Positions 7,998-18,362 of a stretch of 64,000 nucleotides of DNA are shown piece by piece; positions within the stretch are counted from its first letter, which is position 1; every line of letters starts with the position of its first letter. This DNA is from Rhodospirillaceae bacterium (GTDB lineage: Bacteria; Pseudomonadota; Alphaproteobacteria; SP197): positions 23,690 through 87,689 of the forward strand of contig PBNE01000006.1 of NCBI GenBank assembly GCA_002722885.1, given 5' to 3'. The notes beneath the pieces were generated by a model, which saw only the letters and a program-made list of their open reading frames with translations, had not been told where the DNA came from and did no database searches. The position numbers were made by a program, and so were the translations under genes.

Positions 7998-9350
7998 TTG
8001 CGCAATCTGTTGAAAACGGGCCTTGTAGCCTGTGTCCTGTTGGTTTTTGCCGGACCGGTCCACGCTGAGACCAATCTTTTCGATGCCGAGAGTTTCACGC
8101 TGGAGAACGGCATGGAGGTCGTGGTGATCCCCGATCACCGTGCCCCGATCGTCACCCACATGGTGTGGTACCGCGTGGGCTCGGCCGATGAAGAGCCTGG
8201 CCGTTCGGGCATCGCACACTTTCTCGAGCACCTGATGTTCAAGGGCACCGAGGCCTATCCCGACGGACAGTTCTCCTACATCGTGGCGCGCAACGGCGGT
8301 GCGGAGAACGCCTTCACCAGTTACGACTACACCGGCTACTTCCAGAACGTTGCTCGCGACAGGCTCGAGCTCATGATGGAACTGGAAGCCGACCGCATGA
8401 CAGGCCTAGTGATCGCCGATGAGGATGTCGAAACCGAGCGGCAGGTTGTGCTGGAGGAGCGGCGCATGCGCACCGACAACGATCCCGGCGCGATTCTGTC
8501 CGAACAGGTCCGCGCGGCGCAGTACTTCATCCATCCCTATGGCTGGCCGGTGATCGGCTGGCAGCATGAGATCGAGGCGTTGAACCGCGAGGCGGTGATG
8601 GAGTTCTATGCCCGCCACTACGCGCCCAATAATGCCATCCTGATTGTCGCCGGTGATGTTACCACAGAGGAGCTACGTCCGCTCGCAGAACGGATCTACG
8701 GGTCGATTCCCGCCATCGACCTGCCCGAGCGCATCCGTCCGCAGGAACCGCCCCAGCTTGCCTCCCGTCGCGTTGTCTACGAAGACCCGCGTGCGACTCA
8801 TGCCAGCCTGCAGTTGCTCTACCTCGCTCCAACCTACGCCTCGGGGCCACAGGAAGAAGCTTACGGACTCGAGGTTCTGGCCGAGGTCCTTTCGGGCTCC
8901 CCGACCAGCCGGCTCTACCGCCGCCTTGTGGTCGAACAACAGGTCGCGGTATCCGCCGGAGCCTGGTACTCCGGCGACGGCAAGGACCCGTCACGCTTCG
9001 GTTTCTGGATTGTGCCGGCCATTGGTGTCTCCATCGAGGACGCCGAAAACGCTCTGCGTGCGCAAATCGCCGATCTTCTGGAGAACGGTATCACCGAGGA
9101 CGAGCTCGCACGGGTCAAGACCCGCATGGAAGCCGACATGATCTTCGCTCGTGACAACGTCGCCTCGATCGCGCGTTGGTACGGATCATGGCTGGCCGTC
9201 GGTCTTACAACCGAGGAGATCGAAGCCTGGCCCCAACGTATCGCCGAGGTCACGGTCGATCAGGTCAATGCGACAGCCCGTGCGGTGATCGTGCCGCAGA
9301 CGGAAGTCGCCGGCATCCTCCTGCCGGAGGAGACCGACGATGCGCTGTGA
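7998..9350 (+). CDS. M16 family zinc peptidase, catalytic subunit
   Basis: A predicted periplasmic insulinase-type (M16B) protease of 450 residues. A signal peptide ending in AGPVHAE is followed by the peptidase domain. The inverted zinc motif HFLEH occupies 74-78, with the distal acidic cluster VLEERRMR near 151-158, so the active site is complete. The start is TTG at 7998, chosen because it gives the full signal peptide. The gene overlaps the next M16 gene by 11 bp. Such pairs usually form a heterodimer, one partner catalytic and the other not. Confidence 0.9.
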   Translation: MRNLLKTGLVACVLLVFAGPVHAETNLFDAESFTLENGMEVVVIPDHRAPIVTHMVWYRVGSADEEPGRSGIAHFLEHLMFKGTEAYPDGQFSYIVARNGGAENAFTSYDYTGYFQNVARDRLELMMELEADRMTGLVIADEDVETERQVVLEERRMRTDNDPGAILSEQVRAAQYFIHPYGWPVIGWQHEIEALNREAVMEFYARHYAPNNAILIVAGDVTTEELRPLAERIYGSIPAIDLPERIRPQEPPQLASRRVVYEDPRATHASLQLLYLAPTYASGPQEEAYGLEVLAEVLSGSPTSRLYRRLVVEQQVAVSAGAWYSGDGKDPSRFGFWIVPAIGVSIEDAENALRAQIADLLENGITEDELARVKTRMEADMIFARDNVASIARWYGSWLAVGLTTEEIEAWPQRIAEVTVDQVNATARAVIVPQTEVAGILLPEETDDAL

Positions 9351-10704
9351 TCGCTCCTTGGCCGCCTTCATCCGAACGCGCCTTGCCGCTGTCCTGATGA
9401 TGGCTGCTGCCGCGCTCAGCCTCACGTCCGTGAGGGCCAGCGCCGACGACATTCAGATCCTGACCACACCTGCCGGAATCGAAGTCTGGCTAAAGTCGGA
9501 GTCGTCCATTCCGATCGTGTCTCTTGAGATGGCTTTCCGTGGCGGAGCGTCACTCGATCCCGAAGACCGCGAAGGCCTTGCCAACATGATCACGGGACTT
9601 CTGGATGAGGGCGCCGGCGAGCTTGAGAGCCAGGCCTTCCAGGAACGGCTCGACGAACTTTCCCTGCGCATGCGCTTCGACATCGGCCGCGACGCCTTAT
9701 ATGGCTCGATGACCAGCCTCACTCCAAATCTCGATGAAGCCGCCGACCTCTTCCGCCTCGCGCTGACCGAACCCCGCTTCGATCCCGAACCGGTTGAACG
9801 GATTCGTGGCCAAATCATGATTGGTCTGCTGCAGGATGAGGAGGATCCCCATGCCCGGGCATGGTCCACCTTCTCCAGCACGGCCTTTCCCGGCCATGTC
9901 TACGGTCGTCTGGTTGACGGTACGCCCGAAACGGTCGAAGCGATCACGAAGGAGGATCTCGCGGGCTTTGTCGGCGAGAACTTCACCCGCGACCGGCTGG
10001 TCGTGTCCGTCGTCGGCGACATCGATGCCGAGCGCACCATGGAGTTGATCGATCACATCTTTGCCGGGCTTCCTGCCGAGGGCGCCCCGATTGCCGTTCC
10101 CGACGTCGAGCCTGTCAGCGGGGTCGTCGACGTGATCGCTATGGATGTACCACAGAGCGCCATTGTCTTCGGGCTTCCGGGCCTGATGCGCGACGACCCC
10201 GATTTCTACGCGGCTTATGTCCTCAACAAGGCGCTGGGCGGTGGCGGGCTCAACACGCGTCTGTTCGAAGAGGTCCGCAAGGAACGCGGCCTCGCCTATT
10301 CGGTGTCGACCTATGTTTATGCCTACGATCAGGCCGGATTGTGGCTCGGTTCGGCAGGCACCCAGAACGCGCGTGCCGCCGAGACACTGGAAGTGATTCG
10401 TGCCGTGCTGAAAGAGGTGTCCGCCAACGGCATCACCCAGCAGGAGCTCGACGATGCCCGCGACTACCTCACGGGTTCGTTCCCCCTGCGGCTCGACAGC
10501 AACCAGGCGATTGCGGGGATGCTACTGTCGATTCAGCTCCAGGATCTCGGCGTCGACTACATTGAAAAGCGCAACAGTTACATCGATGCCGTCACTCCGG
10601 ACGACATTCGGCGAGTGGCGGGACGTCTGCTGCATGTCGACGACCTTCTGGTCGTGGTGGCCGGCCAGCCTGTGGGGATAACGCCGACCGAATCCGTCGA
10701 TTGA
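9340..10704 (+). CDS. M16 family peptidase-like protein, non-catalytic partner
   Basis: A 454-residue paralogue with its own signal peptide ending near SVRASADD. Where the first gene has HFLEH, this protein reads EGLANMITGLLDEG, so the zinc ligands are missing. The C-terminal half keeps FGLPGLMRDDPDFYAA, GGGGLNTRLFEEVRKERGLAYSV and other structural signatures of M16B partners. The overlap with the upstream catalytic gene supports stoichiometric production of a heterodimer. The substrate is unknown. Placement after the lipoprotein genes suggests an envelope role, by inference only. Confidence 0.88.
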   Translation: MRCDRSLAAFIRTRLAAVLMMAAAALSLTSVRASADDIQILTTPAGIEVWLKSESSIPIVSLEMAFRGGASLDPEDREGLANMITGLLDEGAGELESQAFQERLDELSLRMRFDIGRDALYGSMTSLTPNLDEAADLFRLALTEPRFDPEPVERIRGQIMIGLLQDEEDPHARAWSTFSSTAFPGHVYGRLVDGTPETVEAITKEDLAGFVGENFTRDRLVVSVVGDIDAERTMELIDHIFAGLPAEGAPIAVPDVEPVSGVVDVIAMDVPQSAIVFGLPGLMRDDPDFYAAYVLNKALGGGGLNTRLFEEVRKERGLAYSVSTYVYAYDQAGLWLGSAGTQNARAAETLEVIRAVLKEVSANGITQQELDDARDYLTGSFPLRLDSNQAIAGMLLSIQLQDLGVDYIEKRNSYIDAVTPDDIRRVAGRLLHVDDLLVVVAGQPVGITPTESVD

Positions 10705-10749
10705 GGAAGCCGGGACTGATAGGTTGACCGGGTCACGATCCGAGAACCC

Positions 10750-11982
10750 ATGACCTACCGGCTTTCCGTCGACTCCCTGCCGTCAGGCGACGATGCCTGC
10801 CTTGCATCGTTGCTCGAACGTGCCGTCACTCATGCCTGCAAAGAGCTTGAGGCCGGGCGGCTGCATGCGCTGTCGATCGCCCGGGAACGTGATGATCTCG
10901 ACGGTTTGAAAGCCCACGCCGAACGCATGGTCGATGGCGCCGAGTGTATCGTCGTCCTGGGTGCCGGAGGCTCAAGTCTGGCCGGCCAGGCTCTGGCGGC
11001 GCTGCGTGATGACGCCTCGGAACGCCTAGTGTTCCTCGACAACATCGACCCCGAGACCTGGCAGCGATTGTGGTCGCACCACACCCCGGGGTCGCTGCGG
11101 TTCCTCACAGTCTCCAAATCCGGCGGCACCGCCGAGACCATGGCCCAGCTTCTGCTTGCTCTGGACGCCATGGAGAGCGCCGGTCTCGATGCCCGGAGCT
11201 GGCTGACTGCCGTCACTGAACCGGGTGCGCGTCCGTTGCGTGAGCTCGCTGAAGCGCACAACGCTCCGGTCATCGACCACCCCGCTGATGTCGGCGGCCG
11301 GTTCTCCGCGCTTTCTGTGTCCGGCCTGTTGCCGGCTGTCCTGGCGGGCCTCGATCCCACGGCTGTGCGGCAGGGTGCCGAAGTGGTTCTCGACGATTTC
11401 CTCGGCAACGGCTCCGGCAGCGCACCTGCCCGGGCAGCACACATGGCTGTTGCGCACGAACGGGCCGGCATCGGTGTGCAGGTGCTGCTCGCCTATGCCG
11501 ATCGGCTGGCCCCCCTGGCGCGCTGGTGGGTCCAGCTATGGGGCGAAAGTCTGGGCAAGGACGGCAAGGGTTCCACGCCTGTTGCGGCACGGGGTGCGAA
11601 CGACCAGCACAGCCAGCTTCAGCTCTGGCGCGACGGCACGCGGCGCCACATGGTGACTGTGCTCGGCACCGATCCGGGCAGCGACACAAGCGCCATGACG
11701 ACGGCACGCGACGACCTGTCCTATCTCCATGGACATACTCTGGGCGATCTCTTCCGGGCCGAGCGCGATGCCACGGTCGACTCGCTGGCCTCGGTTGGTG
11801 TCCCGGTTCGTCAGCTAATCTGCGAGCGTGCTGACGAACACACGATGGGTGCGCTCTTTGCTCATTTCATGATCGAGACCATCTTGGCCGCCCATATGAT
11901 CGGCGTCGATCCGTTCGGTCAGCCAGCGGTGGAAGATGGCAAGCAGCGCACCCGTGAAACCCTGTGGGCAACAGCGCCATGA
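10750..11982 (+). CDS. pgi: Glucose-6-phosphate isomerase
   Basis: Interconverts glucose-6-phosphate and fructose-6-phosphate. At 410 residues it is shorter than the 450-550 of common Pgi, but family signatures are present: [12 protein letters not shown], the sugar-phosphate loop [25 protein letters not shown], and [16 protein letters not shown] followed by [12 protein letters not shown]. The C terminus has [10 protein letters not shown], where the conserved C-terminal lysine falls. Short Pgi forms of this kind occur in several alphaproteobacteria. The stop overlaps the mutL start as ATGA. Confidence 0.9.
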   Translation: MTYRLSVDSLPSGDDACLASLLERAVTHACKELEAGRLHALSIARERDDLDGLKAHAERMVDGAECIVVLGAGGSSLAGQALAALRDDASERLVFLDNIDPETWQRLWSHHTPGSLRFLTVSKSGGTAETMAQLLLALDAMESAGLDARSWLTAVTEPGARPLRELAEAHNAPVIDHPADVGGRFSALSVSGLLPAVLAGLDPTAVRQGAEVVLDDFLGNGSGSAPARAAHMAVAHERAGIGVQVLLAYADRLAPLARWWVQLWGESLGKDGKGSTPVAARGANDQHSQLQLWRDGTRRHMVTVLGTDPGSDTSAMTTARDDLSYLHGHTLGDLFRAERDATVDSLASVGVPVRQLICERADEHTMGALFAHFMIETILAAHMIGVDPFGQPAVEDGKQRTRETLWATAP

Positions 11983-13802
11983 ACGTTATCCGCCGCCTTT
12001 CGGAAACCACGGTCAACCGCATCGCGGCAGGTGAGGTGATCGAACGGCCCGCGTCTGTCGTGAAGGAGTTGGTCGAAAACGCCATCGATGCCGGCGCTAC
12101 GCGTATCGAGGTGACGGTCAACGCTGGCGGCCGCAGCTTTATCGCCGTCTCGGACGACGGTGTCGGCATGAACGCCGAGGATCTGGCGCTGGCGGTCGAA
12201 CGCCATGCCACATCCAAGCTTTCGGATGACGACCTCACCGACATCGCAACCCTGGGCTTCCGGGGCGAGGCCTTGCCGTCGATCGGCGCGGTCGCGCGAC
12301 TGACGATCACGACACGCCAGCATCGCGCCGACAGCGGCTGGCAGGTTCGGGTTGAGGGTGGGCGTGTGTCTTCCGCCGAACCAGCGGCGCGGGGCCCGGG
12401 CGCCACGGTTGAGGTTGCCGATCTGTTTTTTGCCACCCCGGCCAGGCTGAAGTTCCTGAAGTCCGAACGCGCCGAGAATGGTGCGGTATCCGATGTCGTC
12501 AAGCGTCTGGCGATGGCCCATCCGCAGATCGCGTTCACTGTCTCCTATGACGGTCGCAAGAGCTTGGCCTATGCCGCCGAAGCGGGCAATCTGTTTGATG
12601 CACGTCTGAACAGACTGGGCGCCGTCATGGGCCGGCCGTTCCAGGACAACGCCGTGCCGGTGGATGCCCTGCGGGAGGATATCCGGCTCACCGGATACGC
12701 CGGCCTGCCCACGCTCAACAGACCCACGGCCCAGGCCCAGTTTCTCTTCGTCAACGGCCGGCCGGTGAAGGATCGCCTCCTCATGGGTGCGGTGAAGGGG
12801 GCCTATCAGGATGTCCTGGCATCCAACCGTCATCCCATGGTGGCTCTGTTCCTGGAGCTGCCCGCCAGGCGGGTCGACGTCAACGTTCATCCCGCCAAGG
12901 CCGAGGTTCGCTTTCGCGACAATCAGCTCGTTCGCGGCCTGATCGTCTCTGCCCTGCGCGCCGCACTGGAAAGTGCCGGACATCAAGCCTCCAGCACGGT
13001 GGCTGAAGACACGCTCTCGAAGCTACGTCCCGGCGGCTGGGATCAGCCGGCGTCACCCCATCTCTTTGCCCAGCGCCGGCCGTCCTATCACAGCGGTATG
13101 GTGGAAGCCGCGGCGGCCTATCACGCGCCGTTGCAGGCCGACTACGCTCCCGCTGGCCGGATCGACGAGGCAGTTGAAGCCGTCCCGCATGACGGTACAT
13201 CCGAGCCGATCGACCCCATGGGTTACCCGTTGGGTGCAGCGCGCGGTCAGCTCCACGAAACCTATGTCGTCGCTCAGACCCGCGATGGCATTGTCATTGT
13301 CGACCAGCACGCTGCCCACGAACGTCTTGTCTACGAACGCATGAAGGCGCAGATCGCGGACGAAGGGGTCAACCGCCAGCTTCTTCTATTGCCTGAGGTC
13401 GTCGAACTTGCTGAGGACGCGGTGGATCGTATTGTCGCCCGAGCCGACGAGCTGTCGGAACTCGGTCTTACACTCGAACGGTTCGGGCCTGGCGCTGTCG
13501 TGGTGCGTGAGACGCCCGCACTGCTCGGTGAGACCGACATCAAGGGTCTGATCTCGGACCTGGCCGACGAACTGGCCGAGTTCGACCAGGCGCTGTCCCT
13601 GCGCGAGCGGCTCGAGCACGTCTGCGGCACGATGGCCTGTCATGGCAGCGTTCGTGCCGGACGCCGGCTCAATCCGTCGGAGATGAACGCACTGCTGCGC
13701 GAGATGGAAACCACGCCCAACTCCGGCCAGTGCAACCATGGCCGTCCGACCTATGTCGAGTTGAAACTCAGCGACATCGAGCGCCTGTTTGGCCGCCGTT
13801 AG
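11979..13802 (+). CDS. mutL: DNA mismatch repair protein MutL (endonuclease type)
   Basis: Couples mismatch recognition by MutS to strand removal. The 607-residue protein starts at ATG 11979, overlapping the pgi stop. A GTG 15 bp upstream is possible but adds nothing conserved. The N-terminal GHKL ATPase domain shows [26 protein letters not shown] and [12 protein letters not shown]. The C-terminal dimerisation domain carries [12 protein letters not shown] from residue 442, matching the metal-binding endonuclease motif DQHA(X)2E(X)4E. A CHGS motif and CNHGRPT near the end complete the site. This is the form expected in bacteria without MutH, where MutL makes the nick. Confidence 0.97.
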   Translation: MNVIRRLSETTVNRIAAGEVIERPASVVKELVENAIDAGATRIEVTVNAGGRSFIAVSDDGVGMNAEDLALAVERHATSKLSDDDLTDIATLGFRGEALPSIGAVARLTITTRQHRADSGWQVRVEGGRVSSAEPAARGPGATVEVADLFFATPARLKFLKSERAENGAVSDVVKRLAMAHPQIAFTVSYDGRKSLAYAAEAGNLFDARLNRLGAVMGRPFQDNAVPVDALREDIRLTGYAGLPTLNRPTAQAQFLFVNGRPVKDRLLMGAVKGAYQDVLASNRHPMVALFLELPARRVDVNVHPAKAEVRFRDNQLVRGLIVSALRAALESAGHQASSTVAEDTLSKLRPGGWDQPASPHLFAQRRPSYHSGMVEAAAAYHAPLQADYAPAGRIDEAVEAVPHDGTSEPIDPMGYPLGAARGQLHETYVVAQTRDGIVIVDQHAAHERLVYERMKAQIADEGVNRQLLLLPEVVELAEDAVDRIVARADELSELGLTLERFGPGAVVVRETPALLGETDIKGLISDLADELAEFDQALSLRERLEHVCGTMACHGSVRAGRRLNPSEMNALLREMETTPNSGQCNHGRPTYVELKLSDIERLFGRR

Positions 13803-13995
13803 TTTTCCGGCCATGGCATTGCCGCGCGTTCATGTCCTGTCGTTCTGCCACACCTGTAGCTTTGGCGGCCGGCTGGGCTCATGCTGAACGCTGGGTTGCC
13901 AACGGATGTCTAGATTGCCGATCAGCCGATGTCGTCTCCGGCATGATCGCTTCGATGCTCCAGGGCCTCGCTGCCAGATTTGGCGACTCGCTACT

Positions 13996-14556
13996 CTAGG
14001 CGTCGATCGCACGCAAAAAGACCAAGCGAGTATCGCCATAGAACCGATCATCGACTGCATCGAAGCCATCGGGCGTCTCAAACGCCGCCTTGCGATGAAG
14101 CTCCACACAGGCCAGCGCGTCTGCGGCGAACCATCCGCCGCTGCGCATGCTGGTGAGCACCGCGTCGGCGACCTCAAGCCGGTAGGGCGGATCGAGATAG
14201 GCCAGGTCCACAGGTCGGGCAGGGCGCGGCATCGGTTTGGTCGCGTCGTTGCGCAGCAATGTCGTGCGTCGTTCTTCGCCCATGTGTTCGATGTTGCGGA
14301 GTGCGGTGGCATGGCCTTGCTGGCTGTTGTCGACCAGGGTGGCGAAGGCTGCACCGCGCGACAGCGCCTCCAGCGCCACTGCGCCGGTGCCGCAAAAGAT
14401 GTCGGCGACATGGGCATCATCGAGACCGTGCCAGGCTACGCTGTGAGCCAGCAGATTGAACAGCGCTTCGCGGACCCGGTCGCTGGTCGGGCGGATGTCG
14501 TGGCCGGCGGGCGCGTGGAGCCTGCGGGCCCTATGCTTTCCGGCGACGATTCGCAT
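13996..14556 (-). CDS. rsmD: 16S rRNA (guanine966-N2)-methyltransferase
   Basis: Methylates G966 of 16S rRNA. The sequence starts MRIVAGKHRARRL, the standard RsmD opening, so the Met at 14556 is preferred over one 27 bp upstream. The protein is 186 residues. The SAM-binding motif is ADIFCGTGAVALEALSRGA and the catalytic motif IV is DPPY. The gene overlaps the end of rluB by 26 bp on the same strand, so both are probably co-transcribed. It converges on mutL, with 193 bp between the stops in which no gene was seen. Confidence 0.94.
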   Translation of the reverse strand: MRIVAGKHRARRLHAPAGHDIRPTSDRVREALFNLLAHSVAWHGLDDAHVADIFCGTGAVALEALSRGAAFATLVDNSQQGHATALRNIEHMGEERRTTLLRNDATKPMPRPARPVDLAYLDPPYRLEVADAVLTSMRSGGWFAADALACVELHRKAAFETPDGFDAVDDRFYGDTRLVFLRAIDA

Positions 14557-15283
14557 CGATCCTGTCGGCCCAGCGGCCGCCAAGCTGTTCCCTCAACATC
14601 TTCGGAGGAATTTCCTCGAACTTGCCGCGTTTCATCGCACCGAGCTGGAACGGGCCATAGGCCGTGCGCAGCAGCCGGTTCACCTTGAGGTTGAGTTCGG
14701 CCAGCGCATGGCGGATCTCTCGGTTCTTGCCTTCGCGCAGGGTCATGGTCATCCACGCGTTGGCGCCGTTCTGGGTGTCGATCGTGGTGTCGATCGGGCC
14801 GTAGCGCACACCCTCGACCGTCATCCCGGCCTTCAGCTTCTTGACCATCGCCTCGTTCGGATGGCCATGGACCCGGACCCGGTAGCGCCGGGCCCAGCCG
14901 GTCTCCGGCAGCTCCAGCCAGCGTGAGAGCTCACCATCGTTGGTGAGCAGCAGCAGACCCTCACTGTTCATGTCGAGCCGTCCGACCGCCACGACATGGG
15001 GCATGTCCTCGGGCAGGATGTCGAACACGGTCGGCCGCCCGCGTTCGTCCTTGCGTGTTACCACCGTGCCTTCCGGCTTCCACATTTTCCAGACCCGCAG
15101 GCCCGGCCGCTGGCCGATCCGCTCGCCGTCGACTTTGACAACATCGTCCGCGTCCACCGTGACCGCGGGTGTCGTCAGGGTTTCGCCGTTGACCTCGACC
15201 CGGCCGTCGAGAATCAGCCGTTCAGCCTCGCGTCGTGACGCGATGCCAGCATGGGCCAGCCGTTTGCCAATCCGTTCAGCCAT
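14531..15283 (-). CDS. rluB: 23S rRNA pseudouridine synthase (RluB/RsuA family)
   Basis: Isomerises a uridine in rRNA. At 250 residues it has an N-terminal S4 RNA-binding domain (RIGKRLAHAGIASRREAERL). The catalytic domain follows, with the family motif GRLDMNSEGLLLLTND placing the nucleophile at Asp104. The tail GKNREIRHALAEL is typical of the RluB/E/F and RsuA group. RluB (U2605 of 23S rRNA) is the most likely member from size and linkage to rsmD, but RsuA-type specificity cannot be excluded from sequence alone. Confidence 0.9.
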   Translation of the reverse strand: MAERIGKRLAHAGIASRREAERLILDGRVEVNGETLTTPAVTVDADDVVKVDGERIGQRPGLRVWKMWKPEGTVVTRKDERGRPTVFDILPEDMPHVVAVGRLDMNSEGLLLLTNDGELSRWLELPETGWARRYRVRVHGHPNEAMVKKLKAGMTVEGVRYGPIDTTIDTQNGANAWMTMTLREGKNREIRHALAELNLKVNRLLRTAYGPFQLGAMKRGKFEEIPPKMLREQLGGRWADRIDANRRRKA

Positions 15284-15307
15284 GGGTCGGAATGTCCTCT
15301 CGCCGCG

Positions 15308-16033
15308 TCAGGCGCGGCAAGCTTTCAGAAAGGCGTCGAACAGGCGACGGTCGCCGTCGGAGATGTGGTACTCGGGGTGCCACTGCACGCCGAGGCAGAA
15401 CCTGTAATCGGGGTGTTCGATACCCTCGATCACGCCGTCGGGCGCGACCGCGTTCACGATGACATCTTCGCCGATGCCGTCGGCCGCCTGGTGATGGGCG
15501 CTGTTCACCGGCAGCTCCTGGGTCTGCACGATGTGATGGAGCAGCGAGTTCTTCTGCACCGCCACGGTGTGCCCGGGTTCGGTACGCGGATTCTTCTGTT
15601 CGTGTTCCAGGCAGCCCGATACCGCATCGGGGATGTGCTGGATCAGGGTTCCGCCCAGCACCACGTTCATAAGCTGCTTGCCGCCGCAGATCCCGAACAC
15701 CGGCATGTCGCGCTTCAGCGCGCCTTCGGTCACGTCCCATTCGAACTTCGTGCGTTGGTCCTTGGTCGTCACCGTGTCGTGGCGCGCCTTGGCGCCGAAC
15801 AATGCCGGGTCGACGTCAAACGCTCCGCCGGTCACCACCACGCCGTCGAGTTCCTCGAGATAGGCGTCGGCAATGTCGTCCTCGTGGCTGATTGCCACGG
15901 GCAGGCCGCCGGCCACCACCACGGATGCCATGTAGTTCTGCCGGATCGCATACCACGGCATTTTGGAGTACTGGCCCGGCCCCTCGGAATCGAGGGTGAG
16001 GCCGATCAGGGGCCGGCTGCGCTGTCGTGTCAT
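15308..16033 (-). CDS. Peptidase C26 / gamma-glutamyl-GABA hydrolase-like
   Basis: A 241-residue class I glutamine-amidotransferase-like hydrolase. The nucleophile elbow FGICGGKQ puts the cysteine at 116, and the His-Glu pair is in GVQWHPE near the C terminus. The N terminus PLIGLTL with a following Tyr-rich segment matches the PuuD group, which removes glutamate from gamma-glutamyl-GABA during putrescine breakdown. No other puu gene is adjacent, so PuuD activity is only one possibility among C26 hydrolases. It ends 24 bp before rluB on the same strand and diverges from tadA. Confidence 0.82.
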   Translation of the reverse strand: MTRQRSRPLIGLTLDSEGPGQYSKMPWYAIRQNYMASVVVAGGLPVAISHEDDIADAYLEELDGVVVTGGAFDVDPALFGAKARHDTVTTKDQRTKFEWDVTEGALKRDMPVFGICGGKQLMNVVLGGTLIQHIPDAVSGCLEHEQKNPRTEPGHTVAVQKNSLLHHIVQTQELPVNSAHHQAADGIGEDVIVNAVAPDGVIEGIEHPDYRFCLGVQWHPEYHISDGDRRLFDAFLKACRA

Positions 16034-16114
16034 GGCGGAAGGTCCGGGGTGGTCGCGGGGGACGTCGTGGGCTCAATGTGGCGGTGCGAAGGCCACCATG
16101 CAAGATTGGCGATC

Positions 16115-16567
16115 ATGAGGCAGCCAAGAACCCCCATGGAACACGCCCTGGCCGAGGCCGAAGCGGCGGCCGAACGCGGCGAAGCGCCGATTGGCGCCGT
16201 GGTTGTGCTCGACGGCAGGATCATCGCGGCCGACGGCAACCGTGTGCGTGAACACAACGATCCCAGCGGCCATGCCGAGGTTCTGGTCCTGCGTGAGGCC
16301 TGCCGGGTGGTGGAGAACCACCGCCTCAACGGTGCGGACCTTCACGTCACGCTCGAACCCTGCGCCATGTGCGGGGGCGCCATCGCCGAGGCACAGATCG
16401 CGCGTCTCTATTATGGCGCGCCGGACCCCAAGGGCGGTGCCGTCGACCACGGACCCTGCCTCTTCAACCAGCCGACCTGCCACCACCGTCCTGAAGTCTA
16501 CGGCGGCATCGACGAACAACGCTGTGCCGCCCTGCTCAAGGACTTCTTCGCGAAGCTGCGCGACTGA
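16115..16567 (+). CDS. tadA: tRNA-specific adenosine deaminase
   Basis: Deaminates A34 to inosine in tRNA-Arg(ACG) and is usually essential. The 150-residue protein shows the cytidine-deaminase fold motifs HAE (His53, Glu55) and PCAMC (Cys83, Cys86), giving a complete zinc site. The C-terminal pattern YYGAPDPKGGAVD is TadA-like. The ATG at 16115 is used; the longer open frame upstream overlaps the divergent neighbour and does not match the family. A nucleoside deaminase with another substrate is the alternative. Confidence 0.88.
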   Translation: MRQPRTPMEHALAEAEAAAERGEAPIGAVVVLDGRIIAADGNRVREHNDPSGHAEVLVLREACRVVENHRLNGADLHVTLEPCAMCGGAIAEAQIARLYYGAPDPKGGAVDHGPCLFNQPTCHHRPEVYGGIDEQRCAALLKDFFAKLRD

Positions 16568-16576
16568 GCGCCGGCC

Positions 16577-17044
16577 TCAGATCCAACGCCGCACCTTCGC
16601 GCAATAGTCCCGGTAGTCGTCACCGAACAGGCCTTCGAGGTAGCGTTCTTCGCGCCGGATCACGCCGTGGTGCAACACCGCCACCAGTACGGGAAGCAGG
16701 ACAAAGAGCCACAGCGTGTCGATCGCAAAGCCCAGCCCGGCAAAGGTGATGACCATCGCCAGATACATCGGATTGCGTGTGTGCCGATAGGCCCCTGCCA
16801 GCACCAGCGCTGTGGTCGGCTTCCAGGGTTCGACCAGGGTCTTCTGCCGCCGGAACAGCACGATGGCCCAGACCACCAGCGCTACCGCCGGCACAATCAG
16901 CAGCGCGCCCAGCACATACTGCACCGTCTCCTCCAGAAATGGCGCAGGCCACAGCGCATCAAGCTCGATCCCACTCAGCAGCAGCGCCAGCACGATGATC
17001 GGCGGTGGTGCGATGACCCCGGCGGTCTCGCCCTTCTCTCTCAC
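16577..17044 (-). CDS. Isoprenylcysteine carboxyl methyltransferase-family membrane protein
   Basis: A 155-residue protein with about four hydrophobic segments. The C-terminal signature is YRHTRNPMY...RREERYLEGLFGDDYRDYCAKVRRW. It defines the ICMT/PEMT-like methyltransferase superfamily, in which the RNPMY stretch and the terminal Glu-Tyr motifs bind SAM. The bacterial substrate is unknown. The start is GTG at 17044, overlapping the purD stop as GTGA, so it is translated downstream of purD. It converges on tadA with only 9 bp between the stops. Confidence 0.82.
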   Translation of the reverse strand: MREKGETAGVIAPPPIIVLALLLSGIELDALWPAPFLEETVQYVLGALLIVPAVALVVWAIVLFRRQKTLVEPWKPTTALVLAGAYRHTRNPMYLAMVITFAGLGFAIDTLWLFVLLPVLVAVLHHGVIRREERYLEGLFGDDYRDYCAKVRRWI

Positions 17045-18312
17045 TGCCCGACGGCCCGCCAGCCGATGTCGCGGCGGCAGAAGCCCTGGGGCCAGTCCAG
17101 GCGGTCGACTGCGGCATAGGCGCGGGTCTGGGCGTCGGCGATGGTGTCGCCCAGCGCGGTCACGCCCAGGACACGGCCGCCGGTCGAAAGCCAGGTCTCG
17201 CCCTCCCGGCGGGTGCCGGCGTGGAACACGGTGACCGCCTCATCGTCACCGGCGGCCTCGAGGCCCTCGATCTGCGTGTCCTTGAGGTAGCTGCCAGGAT
17301 AGCCCTCGGTCGCCATCACCACACACAGGGCGGCCTTGTCGTGCCAGCGCAGGTTGAGATGGTGCAGCTCGCCGTCGCGGCAGGCCAGCAGGGCTGGCAG
17401 CAGGTCGGACTTCAGGCGGGAGAGCATCACCTGGCATTCGGGATCGCCGAAGCGCACGTTGTATTCGACCAGCTTCGGGCCGTCCGCCGTGATCATCAGC
17501 CCGGCATAAAGCACGCCCTTGAACGGTGTGCCGCGCCGCTTCATTTCGGCTACTGTCGGGTGGACGATCCGTTCCAGCACGATCTCTTCCATCTCGGGTG
17601 TCAGGACCGGTGCGGGCGAATAGCAGCCCATGCCGCCGGTGTTCGGCCCGGTGTCGCCGTCGCCGACCCGCTTGTGATCCTGTGCAGTGGCAAGCGGCAG
17701 AACGCTCTCGCCGTCGGTCAGGACGTGGAAGCTCGCCTCCTCACCCTCCATGAACTCCTCGATCACCACGCTGGCCCCGGCCTCACCGAAAATGTTGCTG
17801 ACCAGCGCGTCGTCGATCGCAGCATAAGCCTCGGCCTTGGTCATGGCGACCGTGACACCCTTGCCCGCGGCCAGGCCATCGGCCTTTACAACAATAGGGG
17901 CACCTTGTTGATCGATATAGGCGCGGGCCTCGCTGGCGTCAGTGAAGCGCTGCCAGGCCGCAGTCGGCACACCGGCAGCATCGGAGACCTCCTTGGTGAA
18001 GGTCTTAGAACCTTCCAGCATCGCGGCGCCGGCGGACGGTCCCCAGCAGGCGATGCCAGCGGCTTCCATGGTGTCGACAATCCCCACCACCAGGGGTGCC
18101 TCGGGCCCGGGCACGACGAAATCGATGGCATTGTCACGGGCCCAGGCGACCAGACCCTCGATGTCCTCGGCCTTCAGGTCGACGGGTTCTGCCTCGGCTT
18201 CGATCCCGGCATTGCCGGGCGCACAATAGAGCTTGGTGACCAGCGGTGAGTTGGCAATGGCCCAACACAAGGCATGTTCGCGCCCGCCGCTGCCGATAAC
18301 CAGGATACGCAT
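17041..18312 (-). CDS. purD: Phosphoribosylamine-glycine ligase
   Basis: Second step of purine synthesis, joining glycine to phosphoribosylamine with ATP. The start at 18312 gives MRILVIGSGGREHAL, the invariant GARS N terminus; upstream in-frame codons have no family similarity. At 423 residues it has the usual length. ATP-grasp signatures are visible: APIVVKADGLAAGKGVTVA, then FMEGEEASFHVLTDG and GVLYAGLMITADGPKLVEYN with RFGDPE. It is divergent from xseA across 50 bp and overlaps the downstream membrane methyltransferase gene. Confidence 0.97.
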   Translation of the reverse strand: MRILVIGSGGREHALCWAIANSPLVTKLYCAPGNAGIEAEAEPVDLKAEDIEGLVAWARDNAIDFVVPGPEAPLVVGIVDTMEAAGIACWGPSAGAAMLEGSKTFTKEVSDAAGVPTAAWQRFTDASEARAYIDQQGAPIVVKADGLAAGKGVTVAMTKAEAYAAIDDALVSNIFGEAGASVVIEEFMEGEEASFHVLTDGESVLPLATAQDHKRVGDGDTGPNTGGMGCYSPAPVLTPEMEEIVLERIVHPTVAEMKRRGTPFKGVLYAGLMITADGPKLVEYNVRFGDPECQVMLSRLKSDLLPALLACRDGELHHLNLRWHDKAALCVVMATEGYPGSYLKDTQIEGLEAAGDDEAVTVFHAGTRREGETWLSTGGRVLGVTALGDTIADAQTRAYAAVDRLDWPQGFCRRDIGWRAVGQ

Positions 18313-18362
18313 GGCTGTCTTCCCGTTGTGATCGCCGCGTTGCCTTGTATCATGCGGCCAAC

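Noticed and set aside
9340..10704. Loss of the zinc motif in the second M16 gene as evidence of decay
   Set aside because: Non-catalytic M16 partners normally lack HXXEH. The frame is intact and the pairing with a catalytic gene is standard.
13803..13995. Small ORFs between mutL and rsmD
   Set aside because: They overlap the mutL 3' end or rsmD, have no ribosome site and no recognisable protein features.
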